Below are positions 12,704 through 21,817 of a stretch of DNA of 64,000 nt, one piece after another. Below the pieces are notes generated by a model. The model was not told where the DNA came from, made no database searches, and saw only the letters and a list, made by a program, of their open reading frames with translations. This stretch comes from Craterostigma plantagineum (lineage: Eukaryota; Streptophyta; Magnoliopsida; Lamiales; Linderniaceae). A program made the position numbers and the translations under genes. The stretch lies in NCBI GenBank assembly GCA_027422505.1, contig JAPQWV010000305.1, forward strand, positions 186,001 through 250,000. The letters are read 5' to 3'. Position 1 is the stretch's first letter; each line of letters opens with the position of its first letter.

Positions 12704-12716
12704 GGCTCTGATACCA
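12704..12716 (-). other. Primer-binding site of Copia B
   Basis: On the minus strand this reads TGGTATCAGAGCC, an exact match to the usual initiator-Met tRNA complement. It lies three bases inside the LTR edge. Confidence 0.92.
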
Positions 12717-12719
12717 CTT

Positions 12720-13487
12720 TGAAGGGGGTCCCGTTCAATATGGATGTAAAAACTAACTTGTAAACTTATGTTGGGTGAAATGTCGGGTTAACACTCAATC
12801 TCACAGTTGAAGCGCACAGCAGAAATAGAACGAACTTAGTGACGAAATGAAATGAACACACGAAGTGATTTTGTGCAGCAAGTCAAATAACTTGCTGCGT
12901 GCCTCAAGGCGCAAACTTCACTATAAAGATGGATTACAAACTATCAAAAGGATAGTGAAAACTAAGCCTAGAAAAACCTACGAACCAAATGATTATGCAA
13001 ACTACAAAGTCTTTCGACCTTTGAAAAATTAGGCTAAAAAGAAAACTCTCAGAGATGGTACTCGCTCGCTCTGATCATCTCGTTCTTGCTCGTTGTAAGT
13101 TCGTACCCTTGTTCGGAAAATGAAGTCTCCCTTATATACTCTTCGACTTGGGCGTTACTCCACAAAATGGACTTGGCAACTGCCACTAACGTCCCTAAGG
13201 TAGATTCGGTTCGTTAGTGACCGTTAGGATGAGACTTGCCAGCTCCATACACTCGGTCTTCACTTGAGCTCCAAGCATTCTATTTTTAGTATGCTCCTTT
13301 TCATTTTGCGCTCCAGCTTATCCACACTCTTTCCACACGGTTTGATCCATTCCAGCACTTATCCATATCCTGCCTAACACTAGAAAAATGCCACGTCACA
13401 AATAAAATTAGTTTTGGGCATGAAAGATAAAACTGAGATAGGGAACATTCTCGGTCAATAAATATTGACTAGAATGTTACCCCAACA
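12720..13487 (-). repeat. 5' LTR of Copia B
   Basis: 768 bp. Plus-strand edges are TGAAGGGGGTCC and GTTACCCCAACA, giving short TG...CA inverted ends. On the minus strand a TATA-like AGTATATAAG lies at about 13131-13140. The matching 3' LTR is outside the window, so length and target-site duplication cannot be checked. Confidence 0.78.
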
Positions 13488-13490
13488 TTG

Positions 13491-13606
13491 CTAATGTTGA
13501 AAGCTCAACATCAACAGTTGCTAATAAAAGCGGGAAGATATTTTCATGCTAATGTTGAGAGCTCAACATCAACAGTTGCTAATAAAAGCGGGAAGAAATT
13601 TTCCCT
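13491..13606. repeat. Two-copy 58-bp tandem repeat
   Basis: Two near-identical units start at 13491 and 13549. Each contains the small palindrome ATGTTGA-N4-TCAACAT followed by a GCTAATAAAAGCGGGAAGA stretch. It lies just outside the Copia B LTR and could be the start of the LTR remnant that follows. Confidence 0.85.
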
Positions 13607-14740
13607 CGAAAATATCTCCCGAGAAAAGAACGCGCTCGGGAACTAACCTGAAAGAGGAAGAGTGAGTCTACCACCTTATGCTAATAAAACGCCCGAGGAA
13701 GGCACTCTTAAGAATGTACTCCCGATCAAACTCCCGAGTAGGACTTAAATCTGTTCGGTCCGTTACTAGTAGGTTCTTGGACATATGACAATAATTACCT
13801 AAGCATGTCATGGTCTTTATCAGCAAACGTGGGAGTGAGAACAGGGGAAATGGGAAACATGCGTGGAGTAAGCCAACATGGACAAGAGCCAAGTCATCAT
13901 TGTTATGAACTACTAATCATGGACATTAGTGGTTGGTTACAAAGATCCCACTAGCCCAAATCGTGTGATCTTTGTCAGAGGGAGTAAGATACAAACAAGC
14001 TTGAGGAAATGCAAAGCTACTTTCACGCTAGAGTAATACGACAACTCGCTCCATTGACACTTGATGATAATACATGCGGGAAAGAAAAACGACGATGAAG
14101 GATGTTACCCTCGGGATTTGGGCTAACTATAAAATAACCCGTGAGTCTGGGAGATAGCGCGAAAGCTTGAGAGGAGAAGATACGTTAGAAATGCCGAGGA
14201 GATGGCGTGAGATACTTGCCCCGAGGAGAAAATTGAGGACGACTCGAGTAGATCAACCCCATGGCATGGAGAGATCGAGCCGAGGTGATTGGTCTCAGAG
14301 GGAAGGGGGTCGGACAGGATCGAGTTGTCTGAAGAATAAAGGGGAAGCTCAGTCAAGACGGTTTAAGATGATATGAAGAACGTGGGAAAGAACGTGGAGC
14401 GACGAGGAAGACCAGGTCTCCGCGTAAAGTTCGCGAAAGAGCGAACTGGGATGACGAACAAGTCAAGGCAAGGGAAGACGATACCAGTATAAAAGGCAAC
14501 GGTTAAAACATATCAAAGGTACGCACACTATAACGAAACCACTTTTATACCTAGCACTTGCGATAACCTTTTTTATTGAAGATGATTTATCTGACTTGAG
14601 CGTCGGAGGGGCGTCGCCGAAACGGCGCCTTCCTAGTGTTTTCTTTGATATTTCAGGCATTAATACGGCGACGAGGGGAACAAAACGATCTACTTTGCGC
14701 GCGAACGTGAAGGGCGATTTTTTGGAACACATCAAAAGGG
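13607..14740 (+). mobile_element. Probable LTR remnant (promoter plus R/U5)
   Basis: No coding sequence seen. There are TATA-like boxes at about 14127 (ACTATAAAATAA) and 14485 (AGTATAAAAGGC). At 14590-14620 the stretch CTGACTTGAGCGTCGGAGGG is followed by CTTCCTAGTG and a TTTCAGG. This motif order is one I know from the R/U5 end of many plant Gypsy and LARD LTRs. I cannot find the partner LTR or a target-site duplication, so it may be a solo or truncated LTR ending near 14680-14740. Confidence 0.5.
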
Positions 14741-16364
14741 TATCAAATTAATTTTCTGGTGAAGTTGGGATTTCATTTTTTTTTCCATCTGAAATAGAAG
14801 AGATTCAGAATCTGTAATTTTTATTTTTTATTGTAAGGATGTATCCCCACCCCACACATTAAATTTTCTTCATTTGTAATCTTATTTTCGACAAAGTTCG
14901 GTCTGAATTAAATTTCAATGTGGACTGTGAGACGATTTTAACTTATAGCAGGACTAATCCTTCATGTCTATTCATCTAATTATAAATTAATACAAGCTAC
15001 GATAATAACAACAAAAAACATTTAAGTAAATTTGAAATCATTACATATTGGAGATGCCATAATCCGATGAATTCAATGTATGTTCTATTTTCTTTAGTTT
15101 GATTGTCTAAAATATATGGAAATATTAAAATAATAACAATAACCATTGATCTCCCAAACAAACGCACTGTACTTTTCTGCACGACCACAGTCAAAGATTC
15201 AGATTTATATGATTTAGGAAATCTTTCATTTTGGTCCATTCCGAATGGATTTTTCTTAAAAATAATCAATATTGGGAACTGGGATACATAATATTTTCAG
15301 ACAAGAGTAAATACGTCCTTATTCTCAGTTTCGCGCTTCGATTTACTCAGCGGAAAAAAATAACATTATCTAATTTTAGAAATAAGTAATTAAGATATAC
15401 CATGATACGAAAATATGGAGTAGAAGTACTCCAACGTACGTCGATGATACAAATTCTTCGGAAAACTACAACAGAAGTCTCAATGTATTTCTTTACTTGT
15501 AAGTTTTGTGCATTTCTTTCAATACATACTTCTGTATATATACGCACGCGCGCGCGTATATTCAAAGATGCAAACAGAGCGAAACACATACAAGTTATAT
15601 AGTATCTCGTTTTAAATATAATCTTCTAAAATGTGTTTTTTGAAGCATGTTTCAAAATGTGTATTTTTCGACAAACATGCTTCATTTCGAATGGACAAAA
15701 AATAGCGACGTGCTCTGTTTCGTAGTTTGCAATCATAAACCGACATAAGATTTCATAAAATAGAATAAATGATGGAACCATCTTATCTTATATATTAGAA
15801 TTGAAATGTAGGTTTGTCATAGTAATGCCATGCAAGTTTTAATTTTAATTTAAATAATAAACATAAATAAAGCAAAAATAACACCCACGATCATTTCTGA
15901 TCATTTTTGGGTGGGTATGCGGCGATGTTTTTCGGACATTATTTCATAACATAAAATAGGATGATAAGAACAAATCATTATCAGTTTGCCAATCAATAAC
16001 GGTAAAACAACCTCAACCGTTAGTAGTACATAGATCCCACTATTTGTCAATGCTTTTTCATTACTATTTAGCTACCAAATCCTCCAACTCCTTTTTAAGA
16101 ATATATTTTTTTACTATATATAATTCGTAATAATAACAATTACTCTTCCGTAATCCAACAGACAGAATCTATATTCAAATTTAAATAAATGATAAATGAT
16201 TTCGGTTCTTCCTTTTCTACAGTAGATCACACGCGTTGTCTGTTGTCCAAACATGAGAAATATTTAACAGACCACGCGTGTGATCTCTTCGACTGTGGAC
16301 AATCGACGCCCCAAATGAGATCCATGAAGCCTCTTCGATTGTCCACTTTCCCAGTACATGCTCT
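14741..16364. other. Intergenic, no gene recognised
   Basis: AT-rich sequence without a supportable coding region. It contains a 12-bp inverted repeat at 15641-15684, an alternating CG/TA palindromic run near 15535-15560, and two hairpins at 16225-16346 next to the MYB pseudogene. It would be the 3' flank of that pseudogene on the minus strand. Confidence 0.6.
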
Positions 16365-16413
16365 CTTGTGCTTTGTCTCGGTGCATCTCAACCCTAATCA
16401 TCTCTCTCATCAC
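16365..16413 (-). pseudogene. MYB pseudogene 1, C-terminal piece
   Basis: On the minus strand this encodes VMREMIRVEM followed by unrelated residues. It matches the live MYB at residues 208-217 (VREMIRVEIM), a C-terminal motif of subgroup-22-type MYBs. It is separated from the next piece by the hAT MITE. Confidence 0.75.
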
Positions 16414-16619
16414 CAGTGGCGGAGCCAGAGTTATCATTTAGTGGGGTCCAGTCTAATTGGACACCACACCCTATATTTTTAAACTTTTTCACTGGGATCC
16501 CTACTGCGTAAAAATATTCAATTTTAGTCCGTAGCTAAAAAATTTACATTAAATTACTAAATAAAAAAATTCCAGTGGGGTCCACTGACCCCACTGGTCC
16601 TCACGTGGCTCCGCCACTG
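16414..16619. mobile_element. hAT-type MITE (206 bp)
   Basis: Perfect 14-bp terminal inverted repeats: CAGTGGCGGAGCCA at the left and TGGCTCCGCCACTG at the right. It is flanked by a perfect 8-bp target-site duplication CTCATCAC (16406-16413 and 16620-16627). Eight-base duplications and CAGTGGCGG-like ends are hallmarks of hAT elements. It has no transposase, so it depends on an autonomous relative. Confidence 0.95.
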
Positions 16620-16724
16620 CTCATCACCGCCCTCCTCGACGGTCGTCGTGAGCTGTTGTTGTTGCTTCTGCTGCTCTTCGATATGCCTCTGCATATACGA
16701 TATGTAATATCATATACTGCCACC
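16620..16724 (-). pseudogene. MYB pseudogene 1, Gln-rich piece
   Basis: On the minus strand this has a CAGCAGAAGCAACAACAACAG-like tract preceded by ATATCGAAGAGC. It corresponds to the IEKQQEAQQHQQQQQ region of the live MYB, then passes into GTCGAGGAGGGCGGTGATG. It lies between the MULE-like element and the hAT MITE. The order of blocks relative to the live gene suggests internal rearrangement. Confidence 0.65.
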
Positions 16725-17300
16725 AAGGTTTTGAAACCGGGTTTTCGAACCGGACCGGAAATTTTAATGGTTTAAGGTTCAGGGGTTTAACCGGTATAAA
16801 ATCGGAATCAAACTGGTATAAAACCGTTAGCTTTAGATCTAATAAATATGTATTTTACGAATTAATGTATCAAATAACATCGAAAATATACATGCTTTAA
16901 TGAACATTTTTAAATAAGAATTTTATAAACACAGGGATCGTAATTGAACAAAAAGAAGTGTTGGTAATTAAAATTAATGGTGTAATAGGATCTGTAATAT
17001 TAAATTTATAAAATTGAGGTGTCAAATTGAATAAAAAAATATTGTCTCATAAATTAATTATAAAATAAAAAATGTAAAATGGATTGGGCAAGAATCGAAC
17101 CCCAACTAGACAAAATTTGAAGTCTTAACCACCAGACCAAATGCATGTTTCATATTTCAGTCTTTCGCTTTGTTTTTATATCGTTTTGATTTGTTTCTTT
17201 TTTAATTAAACTTAGATCGGACGGGAACCGAACCGGAATTCCGACCGGTTCACCGATTTCCGGTCGGAACCGGCCGTCCGGTCCTATCATGAAAACCCTC
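16725..17300. mobile_element. MULE-like non-autonomous element, copy 1
   Basis: 576 bp with imperfect inverted ends rich in ACCGG (AAGGTTTTGAAACCGG at the left, CCGGTCC...GAAAACCCTC at the right). It is flanked by a perfect 9-bp target-site duplication ACTGCCACC (16716-16724 and 17301-17309). Nine-base duplications point to Mutator-like transposition. It carries a tRNA-like segment at 17082-17146 and no transposase. A second copy lies at 31471-32051. Confidence 0.87.
17082..17146 (-). other. tRNA-like sequence inside MULE-like copy 1
   Basis: The minus strand has an A-box-like TGGTCTGGTGG and a B-box-like GGTTCGATTCT with about 35 bases between them, in the order of an internal Pol III promoter. 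The acceptor and T stems do not pair well, so this is tRNA-derived rather than a working tRNA gene. Confidence 0.6.
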
Positions 17301-17508
17301 ACTGCCACCGCTTTAGGGTGGAGTTCCTGTGGTTCTTGATGGAGTTCTCCTTTCCCTCGGGGGCAACGGACGAGCTAAATGTCGGCCCATTTATGGTTGC
17401 CCGTCGCATGGCAGGAGGTGCACCTGAGGAGACAGCTGGTTGCACCACCTGAGCCGCGGCATGGGATCAATTTGCATATTTGGGTCCTGTTTTTGGGGCC
17501 GTGCGTTT
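17301..17508 (-). pseudogene. MYB pseudogene 1, R2-R3 core piece
   Basis: On the minus strand, from 17508: HGPKNRTQIC, then RLRWCNQLSPQVH, then MYB R3 traces including a stretch matching KNRWNSTLKR (KNHRNSTLKRW here). The R2 Trp of PKNW is Arg. The GRTGKSC block and most of the R3 first helix are deleted, and stops occur. Upstream it continues at 25513 across Copia C, with the joining 5-mer duplicated. Closest in the window to MYB pseudogene 2 (shared TQIC and LSPQV). Confidence 0.88.
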
Positions 17509-17984
17509 TGTTGATAGTGACCTTGATTGACTATTCAAAGATGAAACACATCTCATGGGAATATGAGAATTTCTTTCTCATTATTCGGCGCCGTAGCAAA
17601 GTCCAAGGAGGCACATGGATGAATATCAAATTCAGCAGTATTTTCTTTTCTTCTGTTTACATTGATGAAGGAGCAAGGAAGACTACCTATAAATAGGCTT
17701 AATACGAAGCAGTAGAACACCACCACATTACAGATCTTCTTCTACTCCGACTATTTCTTTGTAGCTTACTCCTAATTGTGTAGCTGCTTTTGAATCACGC
17801 CAGTGTACCTATCTGTAATCACTCCACATAATAAAGAGGTTCCACCCTCTGGCCCGTGGACGTAGGTCATTCTGACCGAACCCCGTAAATCACGTGTTCA
17901 CTGCCCAAATTATTTTTCGTCTCTAATATTTTTATCGTCATTTCTCGGGCAAATAATTATCGGGGATTTCCGCATATCCTAACA
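17509..17984 (+). repeat. 5' LTR of Copia C
   Basis: Begins TGTTGATAGTGACC and ends CATATCCTAACA. A TATA-like CTATAAATAGG lies near 17690, an AATAAA polyadenylation signal near 17831, and the CCGTGGACGTAGG R/U5 motif common to many plant Copia LTRs near 17855. Confidence 0.93.
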
Positions 17985-17987
17985 AAT

Positions 17988-18000
17988 TGGTATCAGCGCC
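17988..18000 (+). other. Primer-binding site of Copia C
   Basis: TGGTATCAGCGCC lies three bases after the LTR. It is one base from the usual initiator-Met tRNA complement. Confidence 0.88.
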
Positions 18001-18026
18001 AACCCGATTTATTTATTTTAGCCACC

Positions 18027-18940
18027 ATGACGATAACAAAAATGTCAATTGAAAAGTTTGACAGAAATGTCAACTTTGCAACGTGGAGTCTCAAGATGGA
18101 GGCCATACTTATTCAAGATGGTTGTGAGGTGGCGCTTGAAGGCGTAAAGAAGAAACCAACCGAAATGAAGGACGATCAATTTAATGAATTGGACAAGAAA
18201 GGCAGATCGACTATTATATTAAATCTCTCTTACGAGGTTTTACAAGAATTTGCTACGAGATGACGGCCATGGGTATCTGGGATGCGTTAAAAGCTATCTA
18301 CATGAAGAAGACTAAGGAGAACCGACTTTATTTAAAGCATAAACTATACAGTATGAAAATGACGGAATATACTTATATTCGTTCACATCTCGATAAATTC
18401 GATTCTATCATTATTGATTTGGCGATCGTAGAAGTGAAAGTGACGGACGAAGATCAGGCCATAATATTGTTGTGTTCCCTTCCTCGTCTTTAAAGCATTT
18501 TCGTGACACAATATATGGGAAAGATACAATATCATATTCTAGTATAAAATCTGCGATACAATCGAAAGATCAGATAGACAGGGATATTACGGGAAAAACA
18601 AGTGGTAGCCAGGCAGAAGGCTTGTTTGCACGGGGAAGACCAAAACGTAGAGACGCTGAAAGTAGCAGATGTAAAGAAAGGTCGAAATCCAGGTACAGAA
18701 ATAAAGTCTGTAATTTTTGCAAGAAAAATGGTCACATCAAAGCTGATTGTTAAACAAAATAAGGAGAAAAACAATCGGCAATATGGTAAACCCGCCAAAG
18801 CTAGTTTAGCTGCTGATGAGAGCGACAGAACTATTTTTGTAGTAAATGCAAATACTGTTATTTCTGATAATGAGTGGATCTTATATTCGGGTTGTTCTTA
18901 CCACATAAGTCGGAGTCGAGATTTTTTTCCCCACATATGA
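18027..18940 (+). pseudogene. Copia C gag and protease, broken
   Basis: Open pieces at 18027-18263, 18260-18493, 18472-18753 and 18602-18940 in changing frames. They give the UBN2 gag (FDRNVNFATWSLKMEAIL), a basic linker, the zinc knuckle CNFCKKNGHIKADC at about 18709-18750, and a protease trace [12 protein letters not shown] where the catalytic Asp of DSG is Tyr. At least two frameshifts and the loss of the protease Asp show it is dead. Confidence 0.87.
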
Positions 18941-18965
18941 GCAATCCGATGGTGGATATGTTTTA

Positions 18966-19975
18966 ATGGGAAATGATGCTCCGTGTAAAGTTGTTGGTAA
19001 AGGCACAGTTCAGATCAAGATGTTCGACGGAATCATCCGAACACTCACAGAAGTCAGACATGTTCCAGATATGAAGAGAAATCTTATCTTTTTAGGCACA
19101 CTTGAATCTCAAGGGTGCAGGTTCTCAGGTGAAGGTGGAGTTTTGAAAATAGCCAGAGGTGCCCTTGTCGTGATGAAAGCTTGCAGGTCGGGAAATTTAT
19201 ATATTTTGCATGGAACTACTGTTACAGGTTCCACTGCAGTTTCGACATCCCCGGAGGTAGATACCACGAGATTATGGCATATGCATCTTGGACACATGGG
19301 TGAAAAAGGCTTAACGGTTTTAAGCAAGCGGGGCCTACTTTGCAGTCAAAGTACTGGTAAAATGAACTTTTGTGAACACTGTATTTTTGGGAAGCAGAAA
19401 CGAGGAAGCTTTAATTCGCCAGTTGTCCACAGAACTAAAGGTTTTGGATTATATTTATTCTGATGGGGTCCTTTTCGTGTTCCTTCCAAAGGTGATGCAA
19501 GATATATGTTGACTTTCATTGATGTTTTTTCAAGGAAAGTATGTGTCTATTTTCTTAAATAGAAAAGTGATGTTTTCCTAACATTTAACAATGGAAAACT
19601 TTGATTGAAGACAGAAAACAGATCAAGCGGTTGCAGACAGAAGAATTTTGCGAAAGCGAGTTCAACGAATTCTACATGAATGAAGGAATTGCTCGGCATC
19701 ACACTGTTCGAATGATGCCTCAACAAAATGGTGTTGCCGAGCGCATGAACCGAACACTTTTAGAGAGAGCTCAATGTATGATCTCCAACGCTGGGTTGAC
19801 AAATGATTTTTGGGCCGAAGCTATCGCCGCAGCATGTTATATTGTCAACCGCTCACCGTGTTTACCGATCAATTTCAAGACTCCTGAGGAAGTTTGGTCA
19901 GGTACTCCTGCTGATTACTCCAACTTAAGAATATTTGGGTGCCCAGCTTATATGCACGTAAACGAGGGAAGTTAG
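18966..19975 (+). pseudogene. Copia C GAG-pre-integrase and integrase, broken
   Basis: 18966-19463 holds the GAG-pre-integrase domain ([13 protein letters not shown], then [11 protein letters not shown]). A stop and frame change near 19463 and a degraded stretch to about 19600 remove the first part of the integrase core. 19601-19975 retains the later core (QQNGVAERMNRTLLERAQCM, FWAEAI, NRSPCLPI). The D,D,E set is incomplete. Confidence 0.85.
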
Positions 19976-20439
19976 AGCCTAGAGCTAAAAAATGTATTTT
20001 TCTCGGTTACGCTTCAGAGGTGAAAGGATATTGATTATATAATCCTGATCCCAAGTCACCAAATTTATAATTAGCAGAGATGTTACTTTTGACGAGTCTT
20101 CTATGTTGCATCCTTCAAAAGAGTTTACTAATTCTTCTAATGAAGAAAAGAAGGATAGTGTACAAAATGAGGTGGAGCTCGAGATCAACAAAGGTTTTTC
20201 AGATGACCCAGCTACGAGTTCGACAGATAAAGAGGATGAGCCAGAACCTGACTCAGATCCTGTTGAACATGAAAGCATCGAGCAGGAATCTTCTATAGCC
20301 AGAGATAGGAGAGATGGGAGATTCGACTACCACAGCAGTACGTAAATTTAGTTTCGTACGCTTTATCAGTGGCGCAAGAAACAGGTGGAGGCGGCGAACC
20401 TTCTACCTATTCGGAGGCATAAGCGATGCTAATCCTGAT

Positions 20440-21817
20440 AAGTGGCTGGTAGCGATGAATGAAGAAATGGAGTCTCTGCACAAGAATGGAACTTGGATTC
20501 TTGTGCCGCCGCCAAAGAAAAAGAATAGTCGGATGTAAGTGGGTCTTCAAGAAGAAAGAAGGTTTATCTAGTTCTGATGATGCAAGGTATAAGGCACGAA
20601 TAGTCGCGAAAGGCTATAGTCAGGTACAATGTGTTGATTTTAATGATGTATTCTCACCTATCGTTAGACATAGCTCTATTTGTGTATTACTTGCATTAGT
20701 TGCCATGTATGATTTGGAGTTAGAATAGCTTGACGTCAAGACGGCGTTCTTACATGGTGATTTAGATGAACAAATTTATATGAAGCAACCTGAAGGCTTC
20801 ATTATTGAAGGCAACGAAAACCAAGTTTGTCTACTGAAGAAATCCTTATACGGATTAAAGCAGTCTCCAAGACAGTGGTACAAACGTTTTGATTCTTTTA
20901 TATTGTGTCATGGTTTCTCCAGAAGCAAGTATGATAGTTGTGTTTACTTCAGAAAGTTAAATGACAGTTTATTTATCTATTGTTATATATTGATGACATG
21001 CTCATTGCGGCTAAGAATCTTGCAGAAATTCACCAGTTGAAGGCCTTATTAAATGGTGAATTTGAGATGAAAGATTGGGAGCAGCTAAGAAGATTCTTGG
21101 TATGGAGACTAGACATGATAGAGTAGCTAGTAAGTTATACATTACCTAGGAAAGTTACATTAGAAAGGTTTTGGAGAGATTTGGCATGAGCGATAACCAG
21201 TCAGCACTCCTCTTGCTAGCCATTTTAGGCTAAGGGCTGCTCAGTCACCATCATCAGATGAGGAAGAAGCATACATGGCACGAGTTCCTTACTCAAGTGC
21301 AGTCGGCAGTATTATGTATGCAATGGTATCTACACGTCCTGATATTTCAAGCTGTTAGTGTTGTTAGCAGGTATATGGCTATCCCAGGGAAAGAACACTG
21401 GCAAGCAGTGAAGTGGATTCTAAGATACTTGAAGGGTACTCTAAGCATTTGTTTGGAATTTGGCAGAAACAGTGATACTCTCGTTGGCTTTGTCGATTCA
21501 GACTACACAGGTGATCTCGATAAACGACGATCTCTTACTGGTTATGTATTTTGTATTGGAGGTTGTGCAGTTAGCTGGAAAGCAACTCTACAACACGCAG
21601 TGGCGTTGTCTACTAATGAAGCAGAATACATGGTCATTACTGATGCGATCAAAGAAGCTTTGTGGTTGACAGGGTTATTCAGAGAATTAACCCAGAATCA
21701 GGGAGTCATTACTATTTTCTGTGATAGTCAAAGTGCGATTCATTTGACGAAGGATCAGATGTATCACGAAAGGACTAAGCATATTGATGTCAAATATCAT
21801 TTTATTCGTGATATCAT
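20440..21817 (+). pseudogene. Copia C reverse transcriptase and RNase H, broken
   Basis: RT pieces at 20459-20728 (NEEMESLHKNGTW, GCKWVFKKKEG, ARIVAKGYSQ) and 20780-21040 (MKQPEGFII, LYGLKQSPRQWYKRFD); an in-frame TAG near 20726 interrupts the palm. The catalytic DD region near 20990 is frameshifted. RNase H is open from 21258 (DSDYTGDLDKRRSLTG, EAEYM, CDSQSAIHL). At 21817 the frame is cut by the solo Gypsy LTR and continues at 24821. Confidence 0.87.

Larger units (their letters stand above)
10297..12719 (-). mobile_element. Copia B 5' interior (gag, protease), resumed after Copia A
   Basis: Right-hand part of the element also seen at 1-864. Read on the minus strand from 12716 it has a primer-binding site, gag and protease, and then reaches Copia A. 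The reading frame at 10297 leads into a W-H-...-L-G-H type GAG-pre-integrase motif that is completed on the far side at 864, so both parts belong to one insertion. Sirevirus-like by its gag. Confidence 0.9.

Noticed and set aside
15535..15560. TATACGCACGCGCGCGCGTATA run considered as a regulatory palindrome
   Set aside because: Simple-sequence alternation of pyrimidine and purine; no context for function.
17082..17146. Possible functional tRNA gene in MULE-like copy 1 (and 31816-31885 in copy 2)
   Set aside because: A and B boxes are present, but stems pair poorly and the sequence lies inside a duplicated transposon; kept as tRNA-like only.
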